Origin: Anodontia alba
Taxonomy: Eukaryota > Mollusca > Bivalvia > Lucinida > Lucinidae
Direction: 5' to 3'
DNA: 64,000 bases
Assembly (NCBI GenBank): GCA_964016985.1
Contig: OZ024828.1
Coordinates: 32,894,924 to 32,958,923 of the forward strand
Part shown: positions 32,171-46,200 of the stretch, in pieces
How positions within the stretch are numbered: the stretch's first letter is position 1
Layout: each line of letters starts with the position of its first letter
The notes under the pieces: generated by a model
Database searches by the model: none
The model's input: the letters and a program-made list of their open reading frames with translations, nothing else
Told to the model about the DNA's origin: nothing
Position numbers and translations under genes: made by a program

Positions 32171-33082
32171 CATGTAGTTTAACGCCTATCATTAAAGCAT
32201 CCTTTCTGGAGTTTTAGTTAGATGTTATGCTCCTGCTCCCAACAACTTTATATCTTCTCCCAACTTTATATATATAATATATGATGTGTGTGTGGGGGGG
32301 GGGGGGGGGTGGGGGGGGGGCAAGTGATATAAATCTATATTGATATGTATGTTAAGTTAGACTGCCCAGGCCAGTATTTAAAATACAGTCTAACTTGATA
32401 TAACAGCCGTCTCCATTAAGCAATCACCTGAGTGTATTTAATTCATGATACGCCATGTTATGAAAAGGATAGGATTTTTTATCACCTTGTAGGCATTTAA
32501 GTGTATTAAGCAAGCACCTGTCTTAAATAATCTCGTTTGGTGTTCCAATACACTTTATTTATTTATGTATTTATTTTTTTTTTATTTAATTATTATTTAT
32601 TTATTTTGTTAACAAAGGTTTGACTAATCGTTGTAGTGCATCTTGTCTGAAGGAAGAAGATATGATTATCGATTTTACAGGCTTCAGGAGCAACAACTGA
32701 CCTCGTCAATCATTTCGATTATTCCTTATGGTTATTATTATTCAATGGGGAAAACTGCTCGAAAGCTGGACGAGACCGAGACTGTCCGAGAATCAGTTAG
32801 CCGCAGCGTCAGAAACGTGTATTCGTATATGAGCCCGGCGAAGATTCAGATCAGCCTGCGCTTTCACACAGTCTGATTAGAATCTTCACTGGCAGCATTT
32901 TGAATACCCAATGATGCAAAGTTTCTTCATGCAGACAACGTAGACTGTGATCAGACTGCTCGGACGCGTGGGCTGATTTGAGTATTCGTTGGCCGCACAT
33001 GTCAGTGTGTACATTTCCTTATGTTCCGTCTCCAATGTTTTTGCATTTTGGCGGGTACATGTATTTTTTTTGTTGTTGTTGC
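32171..33082. other. Repeat flank, G-rich tract and PalD-like fragment
   Basis: The first 70 bases (AGCATCCTTTCTGG, GATGTTATGCTCCT) also match the flank of the 58.2-kb copy, so that element may extend further. A run of G (about 32294-32321) follows. TACAGTCTAACTTGATATAAC at about 32383 starts a TACAGT-type fragment. A GATCAG-type repeat lies at 32838-32990. No gene was recognised. Confidence 0.5.
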
Positions 33083-33406
33083 TACAGTCGACTCTCGTTA
33101 TCTTGAAGTCCAAGGGACTCTATGAAATACTTGGAGATATCCGTATCAAATTTGCGGAACTGAGGAAAACAGTTAATTGAACAACAACCTTTAACAGAAT
33201 GAATATGTAATTTGACTCCTAAGTTAGAGATATATTGAAAATATTTAGGAAAAGAGGTGAAATTGCTCCTAAGAAGCATTTCTCCTCTTTTCCACAATAT
33301 TTTGTTGCCTCTTGGTAGATCTCTGTGTTAAAACAGGGACCAGATTTTACTTCGAGATAAGCGGTTATTCGAGATAAATGAGGTCGGGATAACGAGAGTC
33401 GACTGT
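33083..33406 (+). mobile_element. PalC MITE next to the secreted-protein exon
   Basis: TACAGTCGACTCTCGTTATC and ATAACGAGAGTCGACTGTA enclose the usual AATTGCTCC/AAGCATTTCTCC hairpin. It ends 32 bp before the presumed acceptor of the small exon at 33439, so it lies in the intron or promoter of that gene. Confidence 0.92.
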
Positions 33407-33453
33407 ATTTGTTTTGAACTTATTTACTTTCTCTTCAGAGAAAACTGACCGAA

Positions 33454-36400
33454 ATGAAGCTTTTCCTGGTAGAACTGTTCTGCATCCTTGGTAAGTGTTA
33501 TTTTCCTAGTGAAATAATAAGCTCCTTATCTTATGTTTGCTGCTTATATTCTTTTTTTTTATGATATCCAGTCATCCCTCTGTACCGACACTAGATACGA
33601 TGACAACATTCGTTGCAGTGACAATTTGATTTAGCTCCGGGTTGGGCGATGCCTAACCGTACTTCTATACAGAAGACTAACAAATTTCGAATTTTTACAA
33701 CTTTTTTTTTTTTTACATACTCGTACACTATTTACAACATATAGATATACAATAACAGATACAAAAACTGACAAATTACATTTAATCAACACAAGTTTCT
33801 TCACGTTGGCCCCAAGTATGCCGGTATGTTACTTGATTAATCTGGCTTGGTTTATCAGTTTTATACACCCTGTATAAACCCACAAGTGAGAAGAACTTTA
33901 CCATACCAATGTGAAGAGATTGCCTCCCTTTCTCCTAATGTATCTAAATATCACATTCGCGTGGTCTCGGGTCGATTACCTTCCATCTAGTTAGATTGGT
34001 TCGGATTTAATGATCTATGTCTATATACGGCTCGTTTGTCGTCTGCAGCCTGTTGCTCATCACGAAAACATGCCTATATAATTTTGACCCCCTCAAACCC
34101 CATATTTATATAGTAAAACTGGGGTTTACAGGGGTATACATTATTTTTCTTATTTCTGCTCAAAACATAGATTGTGGTACTCGTTAGAACCGCCTCGACG
34201 AACCCACAATCTATGTTTTAAGCAGAAATATGAAAAATATCAGATTTTTTTACCTCAAATTTTTATTTTCTGGTGGTAAAATTTTCTATATAATTGAATT
34301 TACATGTTTTCGTAATGTATTTCAAACGTTTCTCGCGTATCATAATTTATAATATATATAACAATTTGTACAATTTTTTGCGAATATATCGCGCACCTTA
34401 TTGCTTGATTATACTGGTAGTTGTTATCACCTATTACCTCCAAGGTGGACTGAATTGTCGGCCCTGGCGCGACTATAAGACTCAAGTAGGCTATGGTTCT
34501 TGGACAACTAAAACAAACAACAAACAGGGACTAAGTACATATCCTACAATAATACACACGATGAAGTCCTCTGTTATGAAACTGCTCTCATAAAAAAAAA
34601 CTTGTATATCAATACAAAACTTTGGATAGTTTTCAGTTAAAGGCAGACCTTGCCATCCACCCGGTCTGTCAGAAAAAAGAACAATTTTATCAAAATAGAA
34701 GGGAAGGCAATGATCAGGAACCGATACAATTATCCCACACCTCCCATCAGAGACATCAAAGGGAAAAAAACATAAACACGAAATAACTAGACCCTAATGG
34801 AAACATCACGAGCGGAAAGCTAAACGGACAGTTACTTTCCCACAAAGTGGCCAAATGGCTGTCCAAAACAAAAATATGTAAGCGGCACACACATTCAAAC
34901 ACGAACTATAAAAAAAATAAACCATGACAGAAGAACGGCCTTGGAATGGTCAGTGAAAAGTATTTCACTGGGGGGCTTAAATCGATTTTACGTGGCCACA
35001 ATCCTCGCCCTTATTTCTGCCGCGGTTTAGAGACATAATTTGTTCAGTCCGCATGAAGGCTTCCTAACTCATCAGTGCTACATCTCCGAGAACACAAAAA
35101 ATCAACTAATTACAGAGATGCAACAACGACAAGGACTCGACAGCACGAAACAACTGAAATGCTGGAGCAAAAGAAAACTAACAGTTAGACTCCGGTGGGC
35201 CCGACCAAAGATAGAGTATCAAGTACCAACCAACATTACCCAAAATTAAATTTCAAGTAAGCCTTTACGCTGGAACTATCATAGAATCTGAGGCCTAACC
35301 CGCCGGCGTGCAATTAAAGAGGGCAGCAAAGTTATTAACCGTGATTGGGTTAACAACCATGCATGCAGTCTCTCGTATAACATTTATGTTGTACCCAATC
35401 TTTTTATATCGAAAAATGATTTTACGAAATTGGGTACTGAAGTCATTGCAAGCATATATTTTTCTGAACTTATACACTAAGTCACCATTGAATTCGGATT
35501 CCGACAGGCCTTGTTGCAGAAGAGATTTTAGTTCAACATTGAATTTTGAAACTAAATCGGAATGACGTCTATAAAACTTAGAAAAGGCTTTACGTAGTTT
35601 TTGATACCGATAACCCTGATTAAGAAGTTTAGCAGTTAGCAATTTATTACGAGTGTTGAAGTCAGTTACATGACTAGACACTCTGGCAAGACTAGTTTGT
35701 GTATTATCTTATTATTTAAATGTTTTCAATATGTATAAAGTTTAATTATTTGTTTTAACAATAATAATGATACTCCCTGTGACTAAGATTTTATCTGGAT
35801 GAGGGTTTAAAGATGGCAAAAAGGTTTAGTAACAAATAATTTACTACCAGTCATTATGTGAAGTTTCATACACACTAAATAAACTAACCTTTTCTTCATT
35901 AATGAATTCTTACTTTGTACAGTCGTGATTATTTTTTTTTTTTTTAATATTATTTCTATTTGTTTTCCTCTTTTATTTCTTCTTTTTAGATTATCAGATA
36001 AAATTTATGAATATTACATCAGTCCAAAGAAAATAAAAAAAAATGAAGCGTAATATCAAAATCACATGTTGTTTTTACTTGTTCTACTTTAATTAGGTGT
36101 AGAAACGTTTTAGCTAGTGGGCTAATAATACCTGTTAATCATTGTACAGATAATCTTAAACAGCCAATCACAGCCACTGAAAAAATATGTCTCATTTGAT
36201 GTCTAAATAAATACTGAGTTCAGGTAGCTTACCCTGCCTTTCAGTCCAAGTCTGCTTTTACATCATAAGAAAAATATTATTCATTAAAATTCATTAATTA
36301 TTTAATCAGTTTTTATATTGTGAAAATTCATGATCATTGTTTTCTTTTTTTTTTCTAGGTCGTCGAATAAAAAAATTAAAAAAAATCTCTCATTTGTCTA

Positions 36401-37133
36401 AGGCAAATGAATAATGATAAATATAAATTATATCAAAATCATAAGTTGCTTTTATTTGTGCTACTTTAATTACGTGTGAAAACAGTTCAATACATAGAAA
36501 TTAGATGTGTCTTGATTATTAGTCTTTTAGTCTTATCACTGAAAAGTGACCAGGCACAACAAAACCAAGTGTACTGTGAATAAACATTAGACAGGTAGAG
36601 TTCCAATAAATAGCGGAATTCAGTACTGGTTTATTTATCTGATCCACAGGTAATATCCCTTTCAAAGTTTTTATTATCCCTCAGAAGGCGTTTTTATCAC
36701 CACCTGCTCGGATATCATGATCACCTCTTTATGAGACGCATATGATGTCTCTTGCATAATGACACACAAATAATAACACATCACACAGTTGATTAGGATT
36801 GGTCATTGTCAGTAATGACAGACGAACAAGAAGATAATGCCTAAGTAGGGGAAATAAAATCATTTGTAAATGGTACCACGTTTGGTCTCATTTTAGCTAT
36901 GTACATAAGCTAGTGAGCTGATAAGACCTGTCAATCATTTTACTGGTAATCTCAGTCAGCTAATCACAGCTGCATAAGGAGATAAGTCTGCTTTGATGTC
37001 TATATACAAACTGAGCTCAGGGTGTCATCTGCCTTTTATAATCCAGGTCTGCCTTTAACAAAATAGTCGGATAAACTAATGTCATAGCAGCGATAGGAAT
37101 TAGTCAGGTTTCTCATTCTTTATATCTTGCAAT

Positions 37134-37172
<39 letters not shown>

Positions 37173-40100
37173 CCGTACTATCGGAAAGATATACAGCTGG
37201 GCCCAGTTGTTCAAAGCTAACGACGTCGTTAGTTAACGATTCGTTAAAATTTAAATTGAGTGATACCCAAATATGCTGAAATTTTTTGCTGAAAAAATGT
37301 GAGTAGCTTTTGCAGTGCAAAAGCTACTCACATTTTTTCAGCAAAAAATATCAGAATATTGTATATTGAATCTGCTAAAACAGCTAACAAAATGACCCTT
37401 AACGAGCTCGTTAAGCTAACGACGCTTTGAACAACTGGGCCCTGATTATTTTGTGTATATAAAGCCTGGATATCGCATGATACAACACTGTAAAGCAATC
37501 TGAAACTTACTGCGTTTTGGTGAAATGCATGCATTTTGCATGGAATTGTTTCAGATTTTGCCTAGCAACTGTAAGTTATGTTAAGTATATAATAAACAGA
37601 TACGTACTCTCAGGTAAATACACCGTATAGCGATGAATAAATCTGTACAATTGATGTCTAAGTATAAATGGGCCTTGAATGTTTGTAGCGTGTTTCATAA
37701 ACAGCTTGTACTTGATGGAATTTTGATGAACATTTTTATTTACAGATATTACTGGACTCATTGATTTGCTCTTCATACATTCTTACAGAGTGTAGTCTGT
37801 CAACAAAAAGTTTAAAATTTTGGACATGACAAAATTTGCAGTGAACTCCCTCAACATGCATTCTAAAGACTTACATAAGCGAGAAAATGTATTGTATCCG
37901 AATGAATCTAATAGAAAAATCATAAGCGCGAGCGTCCGGAAGGTGTCTGGTAAAATTTAAAATGTGTAAATAAAAACGTGTAAATAAAATTTCCAAACAA
38001 AAAGCGATCTCTTACAAGTTTATCGTAGTGGCCATATTGGATCAGAAGTCGGGCATTTTTTTTGTGTCAGTCCATTTCTATGAAACTTTTAATACTTAAC
38101 ATCGAAAATAAGGTGGAAGGTGTACTTGAAATATAGTTTTCATGAATTTTGCATTGGTTTCAAGAGTCATTTCGAAAACAAGCCTATTCAGATATACTGA
38201 AAATTTTTATCACCAAAATATTTAAAAAAAAAATCAGATAAAAACTCTGATATTTTTCCTATTTCTGCTCAAAACATAGATTGTGGGTACTCGTTAGAAC
38301 CGCCTCGGCGAGGCGGTTCTAACGAGTACCCACAATCTATGTTTTCTAACGAGTACCCACAATCTATGTTTTGAGCAGAAATAAGAAAAATAATGTATAC
38401 CCCTGTAAACCCCAGTTTTACTATATAAAAGTGGGATTTAAGGGGGTCAACATTATATAGGCATGTTTTCGTGATGAATCCAGGGTACGCTCCCGTAAAT
38501 GCAGAAAACGGCCTTAGTGTCGCTTTTTGCTTCATAGTTGCATATGAGAAAAAAAAAAACATTCTGTTTTCTGTTTTGAACATTATTTTCTTTCTTTTCT
38601 ATGAAGTTAATCTGGAAATTCAAGATTTTGCATGCTTGGGTTCTGTTAAGTATTAACTGGGCCTCCATAGAAACATGCCAGTTTTCACGAAACACAATGT
38701 ATATGCTATACATTTGCTTTGTATGCAGGCGTGTCCAAACGGTCTTCCTATATCAAAATAAATTGTAAATCTTTACGATTTTAGGGTTAGCAATTTTCTT
38801 CTTTTTGAGCCCGTACTAAATGAGAGTCAATATTATAAATTTATCTCGTTTTTCAAAATTGTCCTAATTCTGTTCGCAGAGGATATCAAAATAAATTGTA
38901 TATCTTTCCGACAGTAGAGTTAGCAATTTTCTTCTTTTGGAGCCCGTATTAAATGAGAATCAATATTCGCAGAGGATATATATGTCTACTAGTTATTCTC
39001 GGGAACAAAAATGTTTATGTCAAGCTTATTTATATATCTTTTCGATTATATAAAAAAAAAACAATGAAAGTTAAATATCAACTACACTAAAATTGAAGTT
39101 ATGGTATTTAGAATTTGGTTTGCATGTAAAATTAATTATATCCATGACAGATAGTATTACACTCAGAACAATTTTATGGGTGTATATTTTTAAGGGGAAT
39201 AATTACACTTTCAAAGGAGAAAATTCTGTCAAAATTGTTTGCTTTTCTTGAAAAGGCATCTACTCTAAATGGAAAGAAGTTACCAAGGGGAACAGCTTCT
39301 TGCCTATCAGAATAAAATCTTTTCTGAAGGGATTTTGTATGCAGGAATGCAAGGAGGAAATAACAAAACAATGTATCCAGTCTAGTGTTGCCACTGATGA
39401 TGGATATAATCGATCATCAGTCACTTTTGCTTATTACGACTAATGATCGAAAATAATTTTTATAGTCGACTAATCGGAAAATTCTACTTTAGAAACATTT
39501 TTTCACGTTTTATTTATAAAGAAATGAAATTCACAGAATCTATTTTGGTCATTCTAGATTTGTTGTCAATAAAATTGAGAAAAAATTGATAAAGTAGCCT
39601 TAAAAATGTCAACCCAATAGTACTGATAATTTTCTTATTTTCCATGAAAACATATGCTGTGAGTACTCATTTGAAGCGCCTCGCGGAGGCGTTTCTAATG
39701 AGTACCCACAACATATGTTTTCATTGAGAAATAAGAATATGTTATCTAGGTACTACTCTTATTGATCTGGAGCAATGAATAAGTACTTGGAAGAGGGAAT
39801 ATATTTCCTACAAGTCCATTATTAATCGATGATCAGTCTATTTTATAAAACCGATGATCGACTATGAAATTCTAGACTAAATTCCAGTTTCTCTTAAGAT
39901 GCGTACGCATTTAAAAACTAGCAAATACCATGTTGACCATACAAGAAATATAGTGTAGTTATTATTTAGTATATGTCCTTAACTAGCTTATATCTTCAAC
40001 TAAGATTTTCTTATCTTAAAATCAATCTGATCCTCCTTTATGGAGGATTATTTTATTCACTAGAGTCTCATCATGGTACACATAAAAACATAAACATACA

Positions 40101-40361
40101 TAAAAATAAAGCCATACCATAAAATACCATGCCAATTTACGACAGAATTATAAGAGACTATGAAACTATGAAAATACATATCCATATACAAGACATATTT
40201 ACGAAGATATACCCAAAGCTCAAACATCTCGCGCACAGACATGGCGGTATGCCCTCGTATGCCCTGTGAAGTTCCTTCTGTCAAGACCGTTGACTCACTT
40301 GACGACACATCGGCAATACTTCCCTCGAGGTGGAATGTTTCTAGAGCAAACTCAATCCCCC

Positions 40362-40427
<66 letters not shown>

Positions 40428-40559
40428 TGGCACAATGAGTTCATTTACATATTACGTAAATCTTCGTATAAAGTGCAATCAAACTTTACATGAGATTTGC
40501 TCTCTACTCCGTTACAGAGTGGGCACGTATGTTCCTCTAAAGGTCTGTTTTTCATTTTT

Positions 40560-40594
<35 letters not shown>

Positions 40595-41698
40595 CAAACT
40601 TACCTGTTTCAATTTGAAGAGGGGCCAGGTTGCAGCGGCTTTTTGAACGCAGCACGAAGGCACAAGCCAATATAGTTAAGCAATATGCTTCAGTTTTGAA
40701 TACAGCTTTGAAGATATCGTATGTTCGCAATCTGTTATGACCTCGTCTCGAAGGACTAACCTCATCATTAACATTTCCATACCGACTGCGTTTACATTCA
40801 AGACGCATCGTGCAAGCGTCCAACGACTTCACTGTCAACTGGACAATTAATATTCAAATCAAAATTTAAATGCCGATCCGAGAAATGTTTTAAAAGATAA
40901 AACTAGCTTCTGCACTGTGTTGATGCTTTAGAGGAATCCCATAGTGCCACATGCTTATTACTTCTACTATTAGAAGTACATGAAATTCTAACCATATACC
41001 GCTCGATGTAGATCCACTGTTAAATACTACTTGGCTATGGTGACAATGCATTACGAGCATAAATAAAACTTGCAAGTCTTGTTTCGTTTCTGCAATGTCA
41101 TCTACATACATTGAAATAAAAATATTATCGTCATCGCATTTTATACCTCTATAGAAGGACTTCAAATATATGGATGAGGATTTCCGGACTATGGAAATTT
41201 ACTGCATGTTAAAATGGCTGCATTACAATGGGGCTAATTGGCAAGTTTTATGTCTGATCTTACTTTTATATTATAGAGTATGCAAGAAATATAATATATT
41301 TATTACTCAATACATGTCCTTAACTAGCTTTATATCTTCAACTAAGATTTTCTTATCTTACAATCAATCTGATCCTCCTTTATGGATGATTATTTTATTT
41401 GTTAGAGTCTCATCATGGTACACATAAAAACATAAACATACATAAAATACTGCCATACCATAAAATACCATGCCAGTCTATGACAGAATTATAAGAGACT
41501 ATGAAAATACATATCACATATACAAAACATATTTACAAAGACATACCCAAAGCTCAAACATCTCGCGCACAGACATGGCGGTATGCCCTCGTATGCCCTG
41601 CTGTGTAGTTCCTTCTGTCAAGACCGATGACTGACTCGACGACACACCGGCAATACTGCCCTCGAGGTGGAATGTTTCTAGAGCAAACTCAATCCCCC

Positions 41699-41750
<52 letters not shown>

Positions 41751-43180
41751 ATACATTCATATATTGGCACAATGAATTTATTTACATATTAAGTAAATTT
41801 TCATATAAAGTGCCATCAAACTTTACATGAGATTTGCTCTCTACTCCGTTACAGATTGGGCACGTATGTTCCTCTAAAGGTCTTTTTTTATTTTTATTTT
41901 TTTGTTTGTTCAAACTTGCCAGTTTCAATTTGAAGAGGGGCCACGTTGCAGTGGCTTTTTGAATGCAGCACGATGTTACAAGGCAATATAGTTAAGCAAT
42001 ATGCTTCAGTTTTGAATACAGCTTTGAAGATATCGTATGTTTGCAATCTGTTATGACCTCGTCTCATCATTAACATTTCCGTACCGACTGCGTTTACATT
42101 CAAGACGCATCGTGCAAGCATAAAACGACTTCACTGTCAAATGGACGATTAATATTCAAATTAATATTTGAATACAGCTTTGAAGACACCGTATGTTCGC
42201 AATCTATTATGACCTCGTCTCGAAGGACTAACCTCATCATTAACATTTCCATACCGACTGCGTTTTCATTCAAGACGCATCTTGCAAGCGTCCAACGACT
42301 TCACTGTCAAATGGACGATTAATATTCAAATCAAAATTTTAAATGCCGATCCGAGAAATGTTTTAAAAACATAGAACTAGCTTCTGCACTGTGTTGATGC
42401 TTTAGAAGAATCCCAAAGTGCCACATGCTTATTACTTCTACTATTAGAAGTACATGAAATTCTAACAATATACCGCCCAATGTAGAGCCACTGTTAAATG
42501 CTACTTGGCTATGGTGACAATGCATTACGAGCGTAAATAAAATTTGCAAGTCTTGTTCCGTTTCATCAATGTCATCTACATACATTGAAATAAAAAATAT
42601 TATCGTCATCGCATTTTATACTTTATGAAAGGACTTCAGATAAACGGGTGTGGATTTCCGGTGTATGGAAATTCACTGCATGTTAAAATGTCTTCATTAT
42701 AATGGGGCTAATTGGCAAGTTATTATGTCTGATCTTACTTGTATACTCTTGTATATTATAGAGTATGCAAGATATATAATGTATTAATTACTCAGTACAT
42801 GTCCTTAACTAGCTTTATATCTTCAACTAAGATTTTCTTATCTTACAATTAATCTGATCCTCCTTTATGGATGATTATTTTATTTGTTAGAGTCTCATCA
42901 TGGTACACATAAAAACATAAACATACATAAAATACAGTCATACCATAAAATACCATGCCAGTCTATGACAGAATTATAAGAGACTATGAAAATACATATT
43001 ACATATACAAGACATATTTACAAAGACATACACAAAGCTCAAACATCTCGCGCACAGACATGGCGGTATGCCCTCGTATGCTCTGTGTAGTTCCTTCTGT
43101 CAAGACCGTTGACTGACTTGACGACACACCGGCAATATTGCCCTCGAGGTGGAATGTTTCTAGAGCAAACTCAATCCCCC

Positions 43181-43239
<59 letters not shown>

Positions 43240-46200
43240 CATTCCTATATTGGCACATGAGTTTATTTACATATTACGTAAATCTTCGTATAAAGTGTAA
43301 TCAAACTTTACAGGAGATTTGCTCTCTACTCCATTACAGATTGGGCACGCATGTTCCTCTAAAGGTCTTTTTTTTTCTTTTTTTCTTCTTTGTTTTTTTT
43401 TTCTTCAAACTTGCCAGTTTCAATTTGAAGAGGGCCCACGTTGCAGCGGCTTTTTAAAAGCAGCACGATGTTACAAGCCAATATAGTTAAGCAATATGCT
43501 TCAGTTTTGAATACAGCTTTGAAGACACCGTATGTTCGCAATCTGTTATGACCTCGTCTCGAAGGACTAACCTCATCATTAACATTTCCATACCGACTGC
43601 GTTTACATTCAAGACGCATCGTGCAAGCGTCCAACGACTTCACTGTCAAATGGACGATTAATATTCAAATCAAAATTTTAAAGGCCGATCCGAGAAATGC
43701 TTTAATAACATAGAACTAGCTTCTGCACTGTGTTGATGCTTTAGAAGAATCCCATAGTGCCACATGCTTATTACTTCTACTATTAGAAGTACATGAAATT
43801 CTAACCATATACCGCCCGATGTAGATCCACTGTTAAATACTACTCGGCTATGGTGACAATACATTACAAGCGTAAATAAAAATTGCAAGTCTTGTTCCGT
43901 TTCAGTAGTGTCATCTACATACATTGAAATGAAAATATTATCGTCATCGCATTTTATGCTTTATGAAAGGACTTCAGATAAATGGATATGGATTTCCGAG
44001 GTAAGGAAATTCACAGCATGTTAAAATGGCTGCATTACAATGGGGCTAATTGGCGAGTTTTATGTCTGATCTTACTTGTATATTCTTGTATATTATAGAG
44101 TACGCAAGACATATAATGTATTAATTACTCAGTGCATGTCCATAACTAGCTTTATATCGTCAACTAAGATTTTCTTAGCTTACAATCAATCTGATCCTCC
44201 TTTATGGAGGATTATTTTATTTGTCAGAGTCTCATTATGATACACATAAAAACATAAATATACATAAAATACAACCATACCATAAAATACCATGCCAATC
44301 TATGACAGAATTATAAGAGACTATGAAAACACATATCACATACGCAAGATATATTTACAAAGATACACCCAAAGCTCAACCCCAGAAATTATGCTTTGGC
44401 ATTTCACACAATATTTTTTTCTTAGGATACAATTTGCATGAAATATCAAAGCCAATTTTCTAGGGAAAATATGAAAACAATATCATCAATTTGTCGTCTG
44501 CTGAATCTGCCCAGAGAGTGGGAAAGGTTAAAGAGACTGGATACACTAGGTAAGGTTTCGCCATTTCTTACAAGGGAGACAACTTTTATGATTTCCTGTT
44601 TACTTTTCTGCTTTTCAAACACCTTTTTATAGAAAATATACGTAACACAAGGGAGAAATTCTTTTGCTTAAGTGTAGACCGGCGATAAAACTCATAATCA
44701 AATAAGTTATGATTTATAATGAAGTAATTAAAAAAACTGAAAAACAAAATAAGAAAAGAAAAGAAATAACGGAACGACAATAATGTACTAAACCAATATA
44801 AAATAAACCAGAAGAATATCAATCTCAGTTGTATTGATATTAAATATAGCGACAGGAAGGGAATCATATTCAACTTAACCCCGTTCATCAGAGCATTAGA
44901 ATATACTGCCACTCGTCAAAACACGTATTAATTTATAGTTATATTCTGTACAGGAAGCTATGCCAATCGTGCGCCCGAGTGTTGCAAAAGGACAAAAAAT
45001 CACAATCGCTGGCAAAAAAAAAAGTTTGAAAAATTATTTAATTGCTATTTTGGGACACATTTAGTGGGAGAACAGATAAAAATTATCTCTTGTCCTGCTG
45101 AACTCAAATATGGCCCTTCTTTGAAAACAGTGCAGATTCAGAAGCCAACTAATCGATATGTGTACTGTTTGTCCATTTGTATGTGAATTTATATCAACAA
45201 TCTGAAATAAGTAACCTGATTGGCTGACAATTAGATGGGGGTTTGGCATCCTAATTTATTCAGCATGATAAGGATTAAGAAAATGACTGAAATTCTTATA
45301 GGAAATGTATAGTAGGTAACAGTTATTTGTGTCTTTGAAGTGACTTTTGGTTTACAATCGAGCCACAGTATACAAACACCAAAATTCTTTAAAGGGGAAC
45401 GCAATGTAAATTGTAAGTATATCTTGGAGTAAAGTGTTTAACAAGCCATTTATTTTGATGCAAGAGTTTTTAAAATCGGCCTAGAAAGAAGGAAGTTATG
45501 GTGGTTTGAATATGTTTAAAATGGCTGTCATGGATGCCGCCATATTGTAGGCTTTATGACGTCACACAGCCCAAATTTCATATGCAAAACCAAATTATAA
45601 AGGGTTTTTAAGAAACATTTTGATACAGATTTTTTTATTATCTTTTAATTATAGTGACAAGCAATCATTTTACCCAAAATAAACCAACTTTATGAGAATA
45701 GCTACCTTTATGAAACGAATTTTATTTTTTATGAAACCTCATTAAATATTCAAAATGGCGGCGCCCATTTCACCAATGTTAAAATATTCAGTTGTCTATA
45801 ACTTACTTAATTTTCAACCGATCTTGATCACATTTGTGTCAAAATTCGTTGTTTGTAAAGTTCTTTACTTTAAAGCACAATACTGATTAAGGTTGCGTTC
45901 CCATTTAAGGTACTAGTCCACCGGATATTTTTTTACCAATGTCATCAAATCCAGGTTATTTATAGCCTGTGATGTCAGATTGCAAGGGTTATCTGTAAAC
46001 CCGGGACTGGGATATTTGTAACATAGGCAAACAGTGCAGACCCTGATCAGACGCCGCGTTCAGTGGCGTCTGATCTGGTCGGCACTTTTTGCTTAAATTA
46101 CAAGAAGTTAAGGGTTGAAAAAAAGAGTCTTCAGTCCCCGTTCAAAACCATTTTCCTTGCCTACACTCAGAGAAAATCGATTCATAAGTGCTGTCAGTGC

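Noticed and set aside
35308..35565. 85-codon plus-strand frame
   Set aside because: It is antisense to the retroelement-like fragment and has no recognisable domain.
38269..38583. Frames across PalA elements ending in EPPRRGGSNEYPQSMF
   Set aside because: The same peptide appears wherever the PalA core occurs (16.9, 19.5, 38.3, 54.4 kb) and comes from the palindrome, not from a gene.
40890..43924. MYVDDI-like motif in minus-strand frames of the 1.34-kb array, resembling a reverse transcriptase catalytic box
   Set aside because: No other reverse transcriptase motif lies around it, the frames are short and broken in unit two, and similarity between units follows the DNA duplication.
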